This document shows, in pieces, positions 32,542 to 41,295 of a DNA stretch of 64,000 nt. The stretch is from Paenibacillus chitinolyticus NBRC 15660. GTDB lineage: Bacteria; Bacillota; Bacilli; Paenibacillales; NBRC-103111. Location of the stretch: assembly GCF_000739915.1 (NCBI RefSeq), contig NZ_BBJT01000004.1:124001-188000 (forward strand). The letters run 5' to 3'. The notes below the pieces were generated by a model, which saw only the letters and a program-made list of their open reading frames with translations, did not search any database and was not told where the DNA came from. Both the position numbers and the translations under genes were made by a program. Every line of letters begins with the position of its first letter. Within the stretch, counting starts at the first letter, position 1.

Positions 32542-32735
32542 CCGGTATTCCTTTCAACCAAAAGGATTTTGGGTTTGTTGGCTTTATACGGAGGGTCATC
32601 CTGCAAATCCGCCCTCAATCGACATTATCGTCTTCCGACAAACACCTGAATCGACAGACAACCGTGCAAATGGTAACAACTTCTACGCAATAGGTAAATT
32701 TTCCTGCTATTATTTAAGTCCCTTACAAAAAAGAA

Positions 32736-32758
32736 AAGAGCCGTTTTATCCGGCTCTT
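32736..32758 (-). terminator. Terminator after the DUF423 gene
   Basis: AAGAGCCG/CGGCTCTT stem; minus-strand tract TTCTTTTTT follows. It overlaps the stop codon. Confidence 0.85.
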
Positions 32759-33128
32759 ATTTCATTGCGGCAATCGCCAGCATAACCCAGCCTGCCAGGA
32801 ACGCAACCCCGCCGAAAGGCGTAATGGCCCCTAACACTTTAATACCGGACAAGCTCAGGACATAGAGACTCCCGGAAAATAAAATAATTCCGATCACAAT
32901 CGCCCAGCCCGAAGCATTAACCAGGGACTGGTTCTGCGTCAGACGATCCGCGGCGAGACCGATTGCGATAAGGCCAACCGCATGAATCATATGATACTGC
33001 ACGCCGGTCTGGTAGACGGCAAGCATATCCGCACTGATTTTCGTTTTCAGCATATGAGCGCCGAAAGCCCCCAGCGCCACCGCCAAAAACATATTAACGC
33101 TTCCCAGCATCATGAATAAACGCATCAT
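32757..33128 (-). CDS. DUF423 (YwdK-type) membrane protein
   Basis: A 123-residue protein started at ATG 33128 (AAGGAG nine bases upstream); an upstream start at 33152 has no site. Four membrane helices. The family patterns are MLGSVNMFLAVALGAFGAH near the start, QTGVQYHMIHAVGL, LFSGSLYVLSLSGIKVLGAI, and TPFGGVAFLAGW. DUF423 proteins are widespread small membrane proteins of unknown function. Confidence 0.93.
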   Translation of the reverse strand: MMRLFMMLGSVNMFLAVALGAFGAHMLKTKISADMLAVYQTGVQYHMIHAVGLIAIGLAADRLTQNQSLVNASGWAIVIGIILFSGSLYVLSLSGIKVLGAITPFGGVAFLAGWVMLAIAAMK

Positions 33129-33247
33129 GTCTCCATTCTCCTTTGTAAGCAAAGTCGTCTCTCCCCATGATAGCCGATTATCCGCGAAGAATCCAATCGG
33201 GATACGGTTTTCAGCCGCCTTCTCAGCCCTGCCGGGAGCCTCGCGGA

Positions 33248-33553
33248 TTACTCCGTTTCACCCACGTCGTGCTGGCCGATAATGAGCACCTGCGGCTCTA
33301 GGTAGGCACGGGTCGTAAACGGGTGCTGGAGCATGTCCACTTCGATGTCGACCACTTTAAAACGGGCCGTTTCGATGCCCTCCCTCTTGTCGTAAACGAC
33401 TTCGAATTTCTTGAGGCCGAGCGAATGTGTAACGACCGAAGCGCCCACCGTCAGTGCCGCCCCTTCGATCTCCCCGTGTACAAAGAGCTGCTCCGTCATA
33501 GCTTCGTTGTTCATATCGACGATTTTAACCCATTGGCAAATGCTGCATTTCAT
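33248..33553 (-). CDS. Hypothetical protein with CxxC (101 aa)
   Basis: A 101-residue protein started at ATG 33553 (MKCSICQWVKIVDMNNE) with AGAGGGG upstream; the longer frame to 33604 lacks a site. The CSIC pair at residues 3-6 is not matched by a second CxxC. The rest is mixed beta (GEIEGAALTVGASVVTHSLG; YLEPQVLIIGQHDV). No family recognised. Confidence 0.75.
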   Translation of the reverse strand: MKCSICQWVKIVDMNNEAMTEQLFVHGEIEGAALTVGASVVTHSLGLKKFEVVYDKREGIETARFKVVDIEVDMLQHPFTTRAYLEPQVLIIGQHDVGETE

Positions 33554-33645
33554 TTGATAAGTCCCCTCTCTCTGCAAAGCTTGCATGGTTCCAAAATTCG
33601 ACAACTCCTCGATGGATTCCTTCCTGGAGCATGCTGTTCCGGAGC

Positions 33646-33692
33646 AAAAAAAATCGTCCGGAAGCAGCCTTGGGGGCTGCGTTCGGGACGAT
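33646..33692 (-). terminator. Strong terminator after the MFS exporter gene
   Basis: ATCGTCC and GGACGAT outer stem plus GCAGCC/GGCTGC inner stem, followed by eight T on the minus strand. Confidence 0.92.
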
Positions 33693-33703
33693 GTCCGTTT
33701 TAC

Positions 33704-35227
33704 CTATTTCGACGAAACCGTGACGGCTTCGGCGTCTTTGTTTTCGATCACGACACTCTCGTGCTTGATCTCGACGTGCGGCTTCACTTTACGGATAAAG
33801 AAGGCCATAACGAGAGCGGCCACCGTCATCCATGTCGCCACGACGAAGGAATGGTTAATGCCGTAAATCGCGGACTGCTGGGCAATCTCCGCCATTTTGA
33901 CCTTATCGGCGGGATTGATGCCGCCTGCGGCAACGAGCTCCGCTCCATGGGACTTGGCCGCATTGGTCATAAGGGACACGAGCAGGGCGGTACCGATGGC
34001 GCCGGCCACGTTCCGGAGCGTCTGCGACATGGCCGATCCGTGCGCGTTCAAACGCTGGGGAAGTTGATTCATTCCTGCGGTCTGGATCGGCATCATCAGC
34101 ATCGACATCCCGAAGCTGCGGATCGTGTAGATCAGAATAAGCGTCGTGTACGTCGTATCCACGGTAAGCTTGCTGAATTCGTAAGTTGTCACGGCCGTGA
34201 TCAAAAGACCTGTGACGGATAGCCAGCGGGCTCCGACTTTATCGAAAATAATACCGGTAATCGGGGACATGATCCCCATCAGGATCGCGCCCGGCAGAAG
34301 CAGAAGTCCGGATTCGAACGGCGTAAATCCGCGGATGTTTTGCAGATAGAGCGGGAGAAGAATCATCCCGGAGAACATGGCCATCGTCACAATGACGTTA
34401 ATGACGGTCGTAAGGGAATACATGTTGAATTTGAACACCCGGAATTCCAGAATCGGCTTCTCGGTCACCAGCTCGCGCCAGATGAACAGGATGAGCGAAA
34501 CGGCTCCGACCGCCAGACAAGTCACAACAATCGTGCTGTCCCATCCGTCTTTACCCGCGTCACTGAAGCCGTAGAGCAGTCCTCCGAAACCGAGTGTGGA
34601 TAGAATAACGCCGAGAATATCAAGACGCGGCTTGGACGTGCGCGTCACGTTTTTAAGCGATACGGCTCCGAAAATCAGGGCAAAAGCGGAAAGCGGGATA
34701 ATGATGTAGAACAGGGCGCGCCAACTGTAATGCTCCATAATCCAGCCGGACAGCGTAGGACCGATAGCCGGGGCGAAAATCATGGCGACGCCCATCATGC
34801 CCATCGCTTTGCCGCGCTCTTCCACAGGGAAGATCGTCAGGAAGACGATCGACATCAGCGGCATTAGCACGCCTGCGCCTGCCGCCTGGACAAGACGGCC
34901 GGTCAGCAGCAGTTCGAACCCAGGGGCGAATCCGCTTATGATCGTGCCCAGCGTGAACAATCCCACCGCGGCGATAAACAGCTTCCGCGTCGTAAAACGT
35001 TCGATCAGAAAGGCGCTGATCGGGACGAGAACGCCGCTGACCAGCATATAGCCGTTGGACAGCCACTGGATGGTGTTCTCGCTTACTTTGAGGTCCTTCA
35101 TCATGCCCGGCAGGGCGACGTTGAGGAAGGTTTGGCTGAGCAGGGCGACGAACGCTCCGATCAGCAGGGAGGCCACAATGGGCCCCCGTTTAAATTGGGG
35201 TGCTTCTGTACTCATGGGTTTCTTCAT
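33704..35227 (-). CDS. DHA2-family MFS multidrug exporter
   Basis: A 507-residue protein with about 14 membrane helices, the length and topology of EmrB/QacA (DHA2) drug:H+ antiporters. Recognisable segments are NVALPGMMKDLKVSENTIQW near helix 1, LFTLGTIISGFAPGFELLLTGRLVQAAGAG at helices 3-4, and GPTLSGWIMEHYSWRALFYI (motif C region) at helix 5. The start overlaps the end of the MarR gene by 38 bases, so the two form an operon and the MarR protein likely controls export. The substrate cannot be told from sequence. Confidence 0.93.
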   Translation of the reverse strand: MKKPMSTEAPQFKRGPIVASLLIGAFVALLSQTFLNVALPGMMKDLKVSENTIQWLSNGYMLVSGVLVPISAFLIERFTTRKLFIAAVGLFTLGTIISGFAPGFELLLTGRLVQAAGAGVLMPLMSIVFLTIFPVEERGKAMGMMGVAMIFAPAIGPTLSGWIMEHYSWRALFYIIIPLSAFALIFGAVSLKNVTRTSKPRLDILGVILSTLGFGGLLYGFSDAGKDGWDSTIVVTCLAVGAVSLILFIWRELVTEKPILEFRVFKFNMYSLTTVINVIVTMAMFSGMILLPLYLQNIRGFTPFESGLLLLPGAILMGIMSPITGIIFDKVGARWLSVTGLLITAVTTYEFSKLTVDTTYTTLILIYTIRSFGMSMLMMPIQTAGMNQLPQRLNAHGSAMSQTLRNVAGAIGTALLVSLMTNAAKSHGAELVAAGGINPADKVKMAEIAQQSAIYGINHSFVVATWMTVAALVMAFFIRKVKPHVEIKHESVVIENKDAEAVTVSSK

Positions 35228-35660
35228 CTCTCACTTTCTGTAAAATCTCTAGGATTTGTGTATTGATACGCTCCAGCTGCCGCTGATCCTCTTCGGATAC
35301 CGAAGCGAGAATATACAATCGGTCCATGTGGTCCCGTTCGACCAGGTTCCACTGCTCCAGCCCTTGCTCCGTCAGTTTGAGCGTAACGGACCTGCGGTCT
35401 GTCTCCGAACGCTCCCGGGAAACGAGGCCCGCTTTGACCAGACGGTCCACAATCCCGCTCGTCGTGCTGGTCCCGAGCAGAATATACTCGCTGAGTTCCC
35501 CCAATCCGATAAGCGGATGTTCTTTCAGATTTTTCAGGGTAAGCAGTTGGACCGGCGTCAGGCCGTACAGTTGAGCCGCCTTCATCAAGACTTGGAAAAA
35601 AGCCTGATTGACCTCACGATAGGATTGAAAAATCCGGTGAATGCGATCCTGTTCCTCCAA
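35190..35660 (-). CDS. MarR-family transcriptional regulator of the exporter
   Basis: A 156-residue regulator started at TTG 35660 (AAGGAAGG eight bases upstream). The longer frame to 35696 starts inside the candidate operator and has no ribosome site. The wHTH spans residues 35-100 (TPVQLLTLKNLKEHPLIGLG, LLGTSTTSGIVDRLVKAGLV, RERSETDRRSVTLKLTEQG). MarR proteins bind palindromes as dimers and release on ligand binding. An AT-rich palindrome lies 36 bases upstream, consistent with autoregulation of this operon. Confidence 0.9.
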   Translation of the reverse strand: MEEQDRIHRIFQSYREVNQAFFQVLMKAAQLYGLTPVQLLTLKNLKEHPLIGLGELSEYILLGTSTTSGIVDRLVKAGLVSRERSETDRRSVTLKLTEQGLEQWNLVERDHMDRLYILASVSEEDQRQLERINTQILEILQKVRDEETHEYRSTPI

Positions 35661-35695
35661 TACGAATTCCTTCCTTTCTTTACTATTCGCCTGCA

Positions 35696-35717
35696 AATAT
35701 TTTGCATACGAAATATT
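35696..35717. promoter_or_regulatory. Candidate MarR operator
   Basis: AATATTT and AAATATT form an inverted repeat around TGCATACG, about 36-57 bases upstream of the regulator's likely start. Its size fits a MarR dimer site. Confidence 0.55.
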
Positions 35718-35821
35718 ATAGGACTTAAAGAGTTTCTAGTCAATCATATTCCTATAAACTTAATAAGTCTTTTATGCGTCCCTTTTTCCACTCCTATTGA
35801 TTAAACTTATTTGTCCAACGC

Positions 35822-35879
35822 AAAAAAAGCCCTTGCCGGGTTGAACGAGAAGGATGTTCTCATTGTAACCCGGAAGGGC
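35822..35879 (-). terminator. Strong terminator of the kduI-deoR-kduD operon
   Basis: GCCCTTCCGGGTT and AACCCGGCAAGGGC pair on the minus strand, with a second small hairpin in the loop, followed by TTTTTTT. Confidence 0.92.
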
Positions 35880-35942
35880 ATGGCTTTGTGCAGGGGAGTT
35901 CGGCCCTGTCCCGATGAAGCGGAAAAAGCAGGGCGGGACGGA

Positions 35943-36698
35943 TTAGCGGACCATCCAGCCCCCGTCGACGCACAGAATGTGTCCGTTCATGTAATCCGAG
36001 GCCCGGGATGCGAGCAGCACCGCCGGTCCGACCAGATCCTGGGACGTGCCCCAGCGTGCCGCCGGAATGCGCTCGAGAATCTGCTTGCTGCGGACCGGAT
36101 CGTCGCGCAGCGCCTCGGTGTTGTCCGTGCTCATGTAGCCCGGTGCGATGGCGTTGACTTGAATGCCTTTGGAGGCCCATTCATTCGCCAAAGCTTTGGT
36201 CAGGCCGGCTACGGCATGCTTGCTGGACGTGTAGCCGGGCACGTTAATGCCTCCCTGGAACGACAGCATGGAGGCCACATTGATGATCTTGCCGGAACCC
36301 TGCGCGATCATATGGCGGCCGGCAAGCTGGCAGAGCGTGAACACGGAGTTCAAGTTCACGTCCAGCACATCCTGCCAGTCCTGGTAGTCATGCTCGGCGG
36401 CCGGCGTGCGCCGGATGATGCCCGCGTTGTTGACCAGGATGTCGAGTCCGCCCAGGCCTTCGAGGGCCTGGCCGATGACGCCGGACAGCAGGCTGCGGTC
36501 GGAGACATCCGCCTGGATGGTGACCGCGCGGCGGCCGAGGCTCTCGATCCGTGCCTTGACGTCATCCGCCGGCGTCCGGTTCGTCACCAGCGCCACGTCC
36601 GCTCCCGCCTCGGCCAGACCGATCGCGATAGCGGCGCCTAGGCCGCGGCCCGCCCCGGTTACGACGGCTTTTTTGCCGGACAAATCAAATAAGTTCAT
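35943..36698 (-). CDS. kduD: 2-dehydro-3-deoxy-D-gluconate 5-dehydrogenase (SDR)
   Basis: A 251-residue short-chain dehydrogenase started at ATG 36698 after AAGGAAGGTG; the in-frame GTG at 36707 lies inside that site. NAD-binding motif VVTGAGRGLGAAI near residue 12, NNAG near 90, catalytic Ser in VASMLSFQGG and YxxxK in YTSSKHAVAGL. The start NLFDLSGK and the end NGHILCVDGGWMVR are typical of KduD. It converts 2,5-diketo-3-deoxygluconate to 2-keto-3-deoxygluconate in breakdown of unsaturated uronates from pectin or glycosaminoglycans. kduI in the same operon supports this. Confidence 0.92.
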   Translation of the reverse strand: MNLFDLSGKKAVVTGAGRGLGAAIAIGLAEAGADVALVTNRTPADDVKARIESLGRRAVTIQADVSDRSLLSGVIGQALEGLGGLDILVNNAGIIRRTPAAEHDYQDWQDVLDVNLNSVFTLCQLAGRHMIAQGSGKIINVASMLSFQGGINVPGYTSSKHAVAGLTKALANEWASKGIQVNAIAPGYMSTDNTEALRDDPVRSKQILERIPAARWGTSQDLVGPAVLLASRASDYMNGHILCVDGGWMVR

Positions 36699-36727
36699 TC
36701 CGTACACCTTCCTTAGCCTAACGGTTA

Positions 36728-37477
36728 TTAGAGGGGGGCCTGCAAAATGTTGACGGCTTCCCCGTATTTGCTCAGCGTCTCGGAACCGATGCCGCTGTCG
36801 GTGATCAAGTAGTCGATCTCGTCAAGCCCGGCAAACGTGATCAAGGCTCCTTTGCCGAACTTCTTGTGGTCGGCGACGCAGTAAATCGTTTTGGCGCATT
36901 CCATGTACACGCGCTTGAGCCTTGTCAGCTCCTCCGTGAAAATGGTCAGTCCGTAATCCGGATGAATGCCGGTCGCGGACAGAAACAGCTTGTGTACGTT
37001 GAGTTTCTTCACCCAATCCGGATCGGTGCCGACGAGCAGGTTATGATGCCGGTACCCGCCCGGCACGACAAGCCGGATCTGGTCCTTGGCCGTCAGCTCC
37101 CGGATTATGAGCAGATCGTTGGTCAGGACCGTGAGCGGCATGTTCTTCACCTTGCGGGCGATCTCCAGCGTCGTACTCCCGGCGTCGAGCGCAATGATGT
37201 CGTGCGGTTCGATGAACGTCAGCGCGTATTCGGCGATGGCGGATTTTTCGCGGACATGCTTGATATTCGGAATCTGCGGCAGCAGGCTCTCTTCGTCCGG
37301 CAAAGGGACAGCTCCCCCGTGGGTCCGCTTCAGAAGCCCCTTCTCCTCCAGCTTCTCGAGATCCTCGCGGATCGTCTTTTCCGTGACCTGAAATTTATCG
37401 CTAAGCTCGGAAACTTTGACGCTTTTCCGGCCTTCCAGTTCTTCCAGAATGGTACGATGGCGTTCAGCAGCCAGCAT
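36728..37477 (-). CDS. DeoR-family repressor of the uronate operon
   Basis: A 249-residue protein started at ATG 37477 (AAGGAGGAATTATTC upstream). DeoR HTH at residues 4-55 (RHRTILEELEGRKSVKVSEL, TEKTIREDLEKLEEKGLLKR, THGGAV). The C-terminal sugar-phosphate isomerase-like effector domain has DAGSTTLEIARKV and LTNDLLI. It sits between kduI and kduD, so it most likely senses a pathway intermediate. Repeated TGTTC-type motifs upstream of kduI are candidate operators. Confidence 0.92.
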   Translation of the reverse strand: MLAAERHRTILEELEGRKSVKVSELSDKFQVTEKTIREDLEKLEEKGLLKRTHGGAVPLPDEESLLPQIPNIKHVREKSAIAEYALTFIEPHDIIALDAGSTTLEIARKVKNMPLTVLTNDLLIIRELTAKDQIRLVVPGGYRHHNLLVGTDPDWVKKLNVHKLFLSATGIHPDYGLTIFTEELTRLKRVYMECAKTIYCVADHKKFGKGALITFAGLDEIDYLITDSGIGSETLSKYGEAVNILQAPL

Positions 37478-37515
37478 GAATAATTCCTCCTTGCCTGTCA
37501 AACAGGTTCATGCTT

Positions 37516-38349
37516 CTACTTTAACTCGTTCATAGGCACCATATCCATATCTTTAAAGGTATAATTTTCACCGGCCATAGCCCAGATGAACGAATAGTTG
37601 CTGGTTCCCGCTCCAGAATGGATGGACCAGCTCGGCGAAATCACGCCTTGTTCATTGGAGACTACGAGGTGACGCGTTTCCGAAGGCTCGCCCATCATAT
37701 GGAATACGCGCGCGTCTTCCTTCAGATCGAAGTACAGGTAAGCTTCCATTCTGCGGTCGTGAATATGAGCCGGCATCGTGTTCCATACGCTTCCCGTTTT
37801 GAGCTGGGTAACGCCCATCATCAGCTGGCAGCTCTGGATGCCGTCGGCATGAATGTACTGGTTCAGAATCCGCTCGTTGGACGTTTCCAGAGAGCCGAGG
37901 TGGTTCGGATTCGCTTCCTTGATGGAAATTTTTCTCGACGGAATTTCCGCGTGAGCGAGAGCCGAACAGAAATAAACGCGGGCCGGATTCGAAGAATCCT
38001 TGCTTGCGATCGTCACTTTCTTGTTCCCTTTGCCCACGTACAGCGCATCCAGACGGCCCAGCTCGAAGCTCTCTCCGTCCGCCGTAATGACGGCGTCTCC
38101 GCCGATGTTCAGGAAGCCAACCTCGCGGCGCTCCAGGAAGTATTCCGTTTTGAGCGTTTCGGCCGCTTCAAGTTCCAGCGTTTCCTTGACAGGAACCGCG
38201 CCTCCGATGACCATGCGGTCATAATGGGTGTAAACCATCGAAATGCGCTCTTCCTGAAACAGATTTTCGATCAAAAAATCGTTTCTCATGCGTTCGGTTG
38301 TAAACGTTTTAAAATCAGCAGGGTTGGTCGTGTGACGGATTTCCATATG
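37516..38349 (-). CDS. kduI: 5-dehydro-4-deoxy-D-glucuronate isomerase
   Basis: A 277-residue protein started at ATG 38349 (MEIRHTTNPADFKTF) with AGGAGG nine bases upstream; a longer frame to 38382 lacks a site. KduI features: TERMRNDFLIENLF, YTHYDRMVIGGAVPV, GRLDALYVGKG, and the metal-site region WNTMPAHIHDRRMEAYLYF. The length equals the family norm (about 278). It converts 4-deoxy-5-ketouronate to 2,5-diketo-3-deoxygluconate, the KduD substrate. First gene of the operon. Confidence 0.96.
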   Translation of the reverse strand, partial: HMEIRHTTNPADFKTFTTERMRNDFLIENLFQEERISMVYTHYDRMVIGGAVPVKETLELEAAETLKTEYFLERREVGFLNIGGDAVITADGESFELGRLDALYVGKGNKKVTIASKDSSNPARVYFCSALAHAEIPSRKISIKEANPNHLGSLETSNERILNQYIHADGIQSCQLMMGVTQLKTGSVWNTMPAHIHDRRMEAYLYFDLKEDARVFHMMGEPSETRHLVVSNEQGVISPSWSIHSGAGTSNYSFIWAMAGENYTFKDMDMVPMNELK

Positions 38350-38373
38350 GTGTAACCTCCTATAAGGTACGTT

Positions 38374-38425
38374 TATGTTCATTTAAGTTCGTTTTAAGTG
38401 TATCATAACAATAGCGAACATAAAA
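38374..38425. promoter_or_regulatory. Candidate DeoR-type operators upstream of kduI
   Basis: Tandem TATGTTCATTT (38374-38384) and AAGTTCGTTTT (38385-38395), 11 bases apart, plus an inverted copy at 38413-38425. DeoR-family repressors commonly bind repeated TGTTYNNTTT-like motifs. A leftward -10-like TATGAT overlaps about 38402-38407. Confidence 0.5.
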
Positions 38426-38585
38426 GGACTTTTTTCATATGAGATCGATAAACCCTTTTTTCATAGATTCGGGCGGCCGCCGCCACCTTTCTATTAATCT
38501 CGCATACGATAATCTCAGAAAGGAGGAACGAGTCCCCAACCCGCACAACGGACCCTGCCGGCCCTGCCCCTCCTCTTCCCATATA

Positions 38586-38624
38586 AAAAGCGGCCGCCCT
38601 CCGGAAATGAAGGCGGCCGCTTTT
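38586..38624. terminator. Bidirectional GC-rich terminator
   Basis: AAAAGCGGCCGCC and GGCGGCCGCTTTT form a perfect long stem. It can stop transcription from either side. A 100-codon frame on the minus strand runs through it and is therefore not annotated. Confidence 0.85.
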
Positions 38625-38754
38625 CCTGTGAGCGGACTGGTGAGACAGGCTTCGTCTCCAATCCGGGGAAGGCGTTCCAAAATGTTTTCGATCAGCAGCC
38701 TGTAAGTCTTGTCGTGTTCGAACAATGTTTTCTCCACTTACATGTTGGCTTGCT

Positions 38755-39219
38755 TTAATATTCTCCTTTGATTACAAAAAACGATCCCCGAATGGTTCCG
38801 GCTAGTTTGGACTTCTGCCTGGCAAACTTAAACTTCCCTTCTAGCTCCTGCGGTACCTCCATTCCCTCGGAAAGCTTAAAACCAACGGCCCGCTTCTTAG
38901 GGTCATCCACCGTATACATGACATTGAGCGCAAGTCCGTCCTCATAAAAGACGTAGGTAAATTGGATATTTTCCACTTGGAACTGCGACGTTTCCAAAGG
39001 CTTGGCCGCAAACGCAAGACCACGTTCTTCTTTCAAAATCCGGTTCACGTAATCAAGGTTCTCCTGACTTTCACTGGCGGGTACAACCGTAAATTCATGC
39101 TTGTATTTGTTCATAAAATAACGGGCTTCGTTAGCACGCAATCCAGCAAGCGCTTCCGCTACAGGTGAGGACTCTAAACCAACTGTGGACACATTTTTAA
39201 AATCAACGATATACGACAT
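38755..39219 (-). CDS. Hypothetical protein, sometimes labelled phage tail protein in relatives
   Basis: A 154-residue soluble protein, ATG after AAAGGAGAGATTTAA. N-terminal helix (residues 15-40), then beta-rich (QVENIQFTYVFYEDGLALNV; KKRAVGFKLSEGMEVPQEL). It looks like a stand-alone host protein common in Paenibacillus whose database label is uncertain. I see no phage genes beside it. Confidence 0.75.
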   Translation of the reverse strand: MSYIVDFKNVSTVGLESSPVAEALAGLRANEARYFMNKYKHEFTVVPASESQENLDYVNRILKEERGLAFAAKPLETSQFQVENIQFTYVFYEDGLALNVMYTVDDPKKRAVGFKLSEGMEVPQELEGKFKFARQKSKLAGTIRGSFFVIKGEY

Positions 39220-39348
39220 TTAAATCTCTCCTTTTATGTTTTGGTTTTCAAAAACGGAGGGTACCGAATGCAGTCTCTCCAATTTAACATTTTAATAGTA
39301 GGAATCTATTGGTTGTACGAAGGAGCAGCCGATAATTTCACCGCTTCC

Positions 39349-39771
39349 TTACATTTTGCGGCTCCCCGGACGCAGCGCCCACGAGGCGATATTCAATGCG
39401 GCATAGAAAAGCGGAAGGATAAGATTAAAACCATAATCACCATAATCGTCAGCAAACGCATGAGATAAAGCCGCACCCGTCATTAAGAAGAAAATACCGG
39501 CGTAAGCCCATTCTTTAAGCCGGGGAAAACCCGGCACGATGATAGCAATGACCCCAAGTAATTTCCAAGTCCCAAGAATGCTCGTGACGTATAAAGGGAA
39601 CCCGATATTTTTCACTAAGTCCACATTCCCCCCATATCGCATGAGTTGCCCGATACCGCTTAACGTAATGGATATTACGAGCAGTAATGTGAAGGTCCAA
39701 TAAGCAATCGTTTTTCCGCGGTGCCGGGTTTCTTCTTTGACGGTTGTTTCCGCACTTATGATTGTACTCAT
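39349..39771 (-). CDS. DoxX-family membrane protein
   Basis: A 140-residue protein, ATG after GAGGAGGAAACAAA. Four membrane helices. The DoxX-like signature region is SGIGQLMRYGGNVDLVKNIG, then GFPLYVTSILGTWKLLGVIAI, then PGFPRLKEWAYAGIFFLMTG. In Bacillota such genes are often controlled by ArsR-type repressors. The promoter at 39845-39897 has two matching palindromes. The role of DoxX-like proteins is not well defined (membrane redox or stress). Confidence 0.9.
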   Translation of the reverse strand: MSTIISAETTVKEETRHRGKTIAYWTFTLLLVISITLSGIGQLMRYGGNVDLVKNIGFPLYVTSILGTWKLLGVIAIIVPGFPRLKEWAYAGIFFLMTGAALSHAFADDYGDYGFNLILPLFYAALNIASWALRPGSRKM

Positions 39772-39844
39772 TTTGTTTCCTCCTCATTGTTTTAAATGAA
39801 ACTTATTCAGGTCCAAATCTTGTTAATTGGCTGCTTCCTAATTG

Positions 39845-39897
39845 GACACCATTTGGTGTCACTTTGAATTATAGGACACCATTCGGTGTCGTGTCAA
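39845..39897 (-). promoter_or_regulatory. DoxX promoter with two ArsR-type operators
   Basis: Minus-strand -35 TTGACA (39892-39897), 18-base spacer, -10 TATAAT (39868-39873). Operator 2 (GACACC-4-GGTGTC, 39875-39890) fills the spacer exactly; operator 1 (39845-39860) lies at the start site. Centres are 30 bases apart, three helical turns. No ArsR gene is adjacent. Confidence 0.85.
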
Positions 39898-39986
39898 AAG
39901 TATTTTTTAACGCCTTATGCAAACTGCCGGCCGGCTATGTGTGTCAACATTTCATGCCATCTGGCTCTCTGATTGAATGCAAAAAA

Positions 39987-40009
39987 GCTCCGGCGCGTTA
40001 ATGCCGAAG
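39987..40009. terminator. Terminator downstream of the 208-aa gene
   Basis: CTCCGGC and GCCGAAG stem with A-run on one side and six T on the other; works for the minus-strand gene ending at 40189. Confidence 0.65.
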
Positions 40010-40188
40010 TTTTTTGATCATGAGTCCGTTTTGGCGGGCGTTTGGAGCGGGAGGGGCCCGTCCTTTACAGGCGAAAATTGAGAAAAGAACCAGCGTCGGC
40101 CGGCTCCTGCGTTATTTTATGCAGCTATACGAAAACAACTTCATGTCTCAACATTTTAATGATAGAGCGTGGGCCATATCTATACAGC

Positions 40189-40815
40189 TCATGTATTTTC
40201 AATATGAAATTCATATTTCTCAAAACGATTTCTAAGATTTTCATCGTGTGGCAACCACTCCGAATCACTCCACAAAGACATGCTTAAGAATTCCGACAGT
40301 TGATCCACGGCTTGTTCCGGACTCGTAATCTTTATGAATTCGTCAAAATCTTCCTTACGGATATCCAACACTTCCCGCAGGCGGTCATCATGAAGGCGCT
40401 CCTCTTGGAGTTCATAGTCCTCTCTCGTCCACGGTCCGCAGAAGATTCTTTCCGCTCCGATATCTCCATTCTCGAAAATCGACAACTCAAATATTTCATC
40501 ATTTATAAATCCGATCGTCACCACCGGCTCCTCGATAAGCCGGGACAACGCTTTGCCGATCTTCTTCACCGTACCCCATACAAAATAATCGTGGAGCACA
40601 CTGATCCAGTTTTCGTTGCTTTTGCTTACATAAAAGACAAATGTATTGTCTTGAGCTTCATTTCCCGTCTTGTCCGCATCCGAGACCGCTCGGTTTTGAA
40701 CGGACGATTTCTTACCTAATAATTCGGGGGAACCTTCGCTAAGCTCTCTTAATGCTTTAAGAGCTTTCTCCAGGTTATTCGACTTGATGTGCAAATTCGC
40801 AAAATTTCTTCCCAC
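40189..40815 (-). CDS. Hypothetical protein (208 aa)
   Basis: A 208-residue protein starting at GTG (40815) with GAGGAGG seven bases upstream. The N-terminal 35 residues resemble a short helix-strand start (NFANLHIKSNNLEKALKALR). A polar linker follows, then a beta-rich part (VVTIGFINDEIFELSIFENG) and an acidic helical end. The pattern 'ENWISVLHDYFVWG' followed by 'TVKKIGKALSRLIEEPVVTI' is like small SMI1/immunity-type proteins, but I cannot assign a family. Confidence 0.8.
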   Translation of the reverse strand: MGRNFANLHIKSNNLEKALKALRELSEGSPELLGKKSSVQNRAVSDADKTGNEAQDNTFVFYVSKSNENWISVLHDYFVWGTVKKIGKALSRLIEEPVVTIGFINDEIFELSIFENGDIGAERIFCGPWTREDYELQEERLHDDRLREVLDIRKEDFDEFIKITSPEQAVDQLSEFLSMSLWSDSEWLPHDENLRNRFEKYEFHIENT

Positions 40816-40897
40816 AGGTCGGCCTCCTCAAATTGTATTTCCTACTATTCTTGTTCATGTCCTATAAGGTTCGCCTCAATAATCCCACTCCCTTACC

Positions 40898-41269
40898 CTA
40901 CTGAACGGCACCGCTTAGATGCTCATGCACAAGCTTCCACTCGCCCGCAGCGTCCTTGACGAACACATTCGTCCCGCGCCCGCTGCCCGAAACGAACTTC
41001 CCTTCGTGGTAGCCTTCCCAGCAGTACGTGTAGATGCATGCGGCCGACTGCGGCCCTTCCGCTATCCACTGCACGTCACGGACCGAATACACTTCCTCCC
41101 GTATAAGGTTCCACGTGTTCTCAAAGTACGCCCGGATCTGCTCCGGCGTCGTGCAGCTCTTGTCCGTAAACCAGTAGACCGCCTGCGGGTGTAGAATTTT
41201 TCTCACTTCATCAAAGTCATGCGTGTTCGTAGCTGTTATGTATGCTTCCAGTGCGTTTTGGTATGTCAT
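40898..41269 (-). CDS. SnoaL/NTF2-like protein
   Basis: A 123-residue protein with the NTF2-like cone fold pattern: N-terminal helix (ALEAYITATNTHDFDEVRKI), LHPQAVYWF, then curved strands (VYSVRDVQWIAEGPQSAACI; WKLVHEHLS). Such proteins include SnoaL-like isomerases and DUF4440 domains. Substrate unknown. It lies 26 bases after the HAD gene, probably the same transcript. Confidence 0.85.
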   Translation of the reverse strand: MTYQNALEAYITATNTHDFDEVRKILHPQAVYWFTDKSCTTPEQIRAYFENTWNLIREEVYSVRDVQWIAEGPQSAACIYTYCWEGYHEGKFVSGSGRGTNVFVKDAAGEWKLVHEHLSGAVQ

Positions 41270-41295
41270 GCTGCATTTGTCCCTTCTTTTTGCTC

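Noticed and set aside
38435-38737. 100-codon minus-strand frame between kduI and the 154-aa gene
   Set aside because: It starts at GTG without a ribosome site and runs straight through a perfect bidirectional terminator (38586-38624). At most it is a relic; its N-terminal third looks protein-like but no family was recognised.
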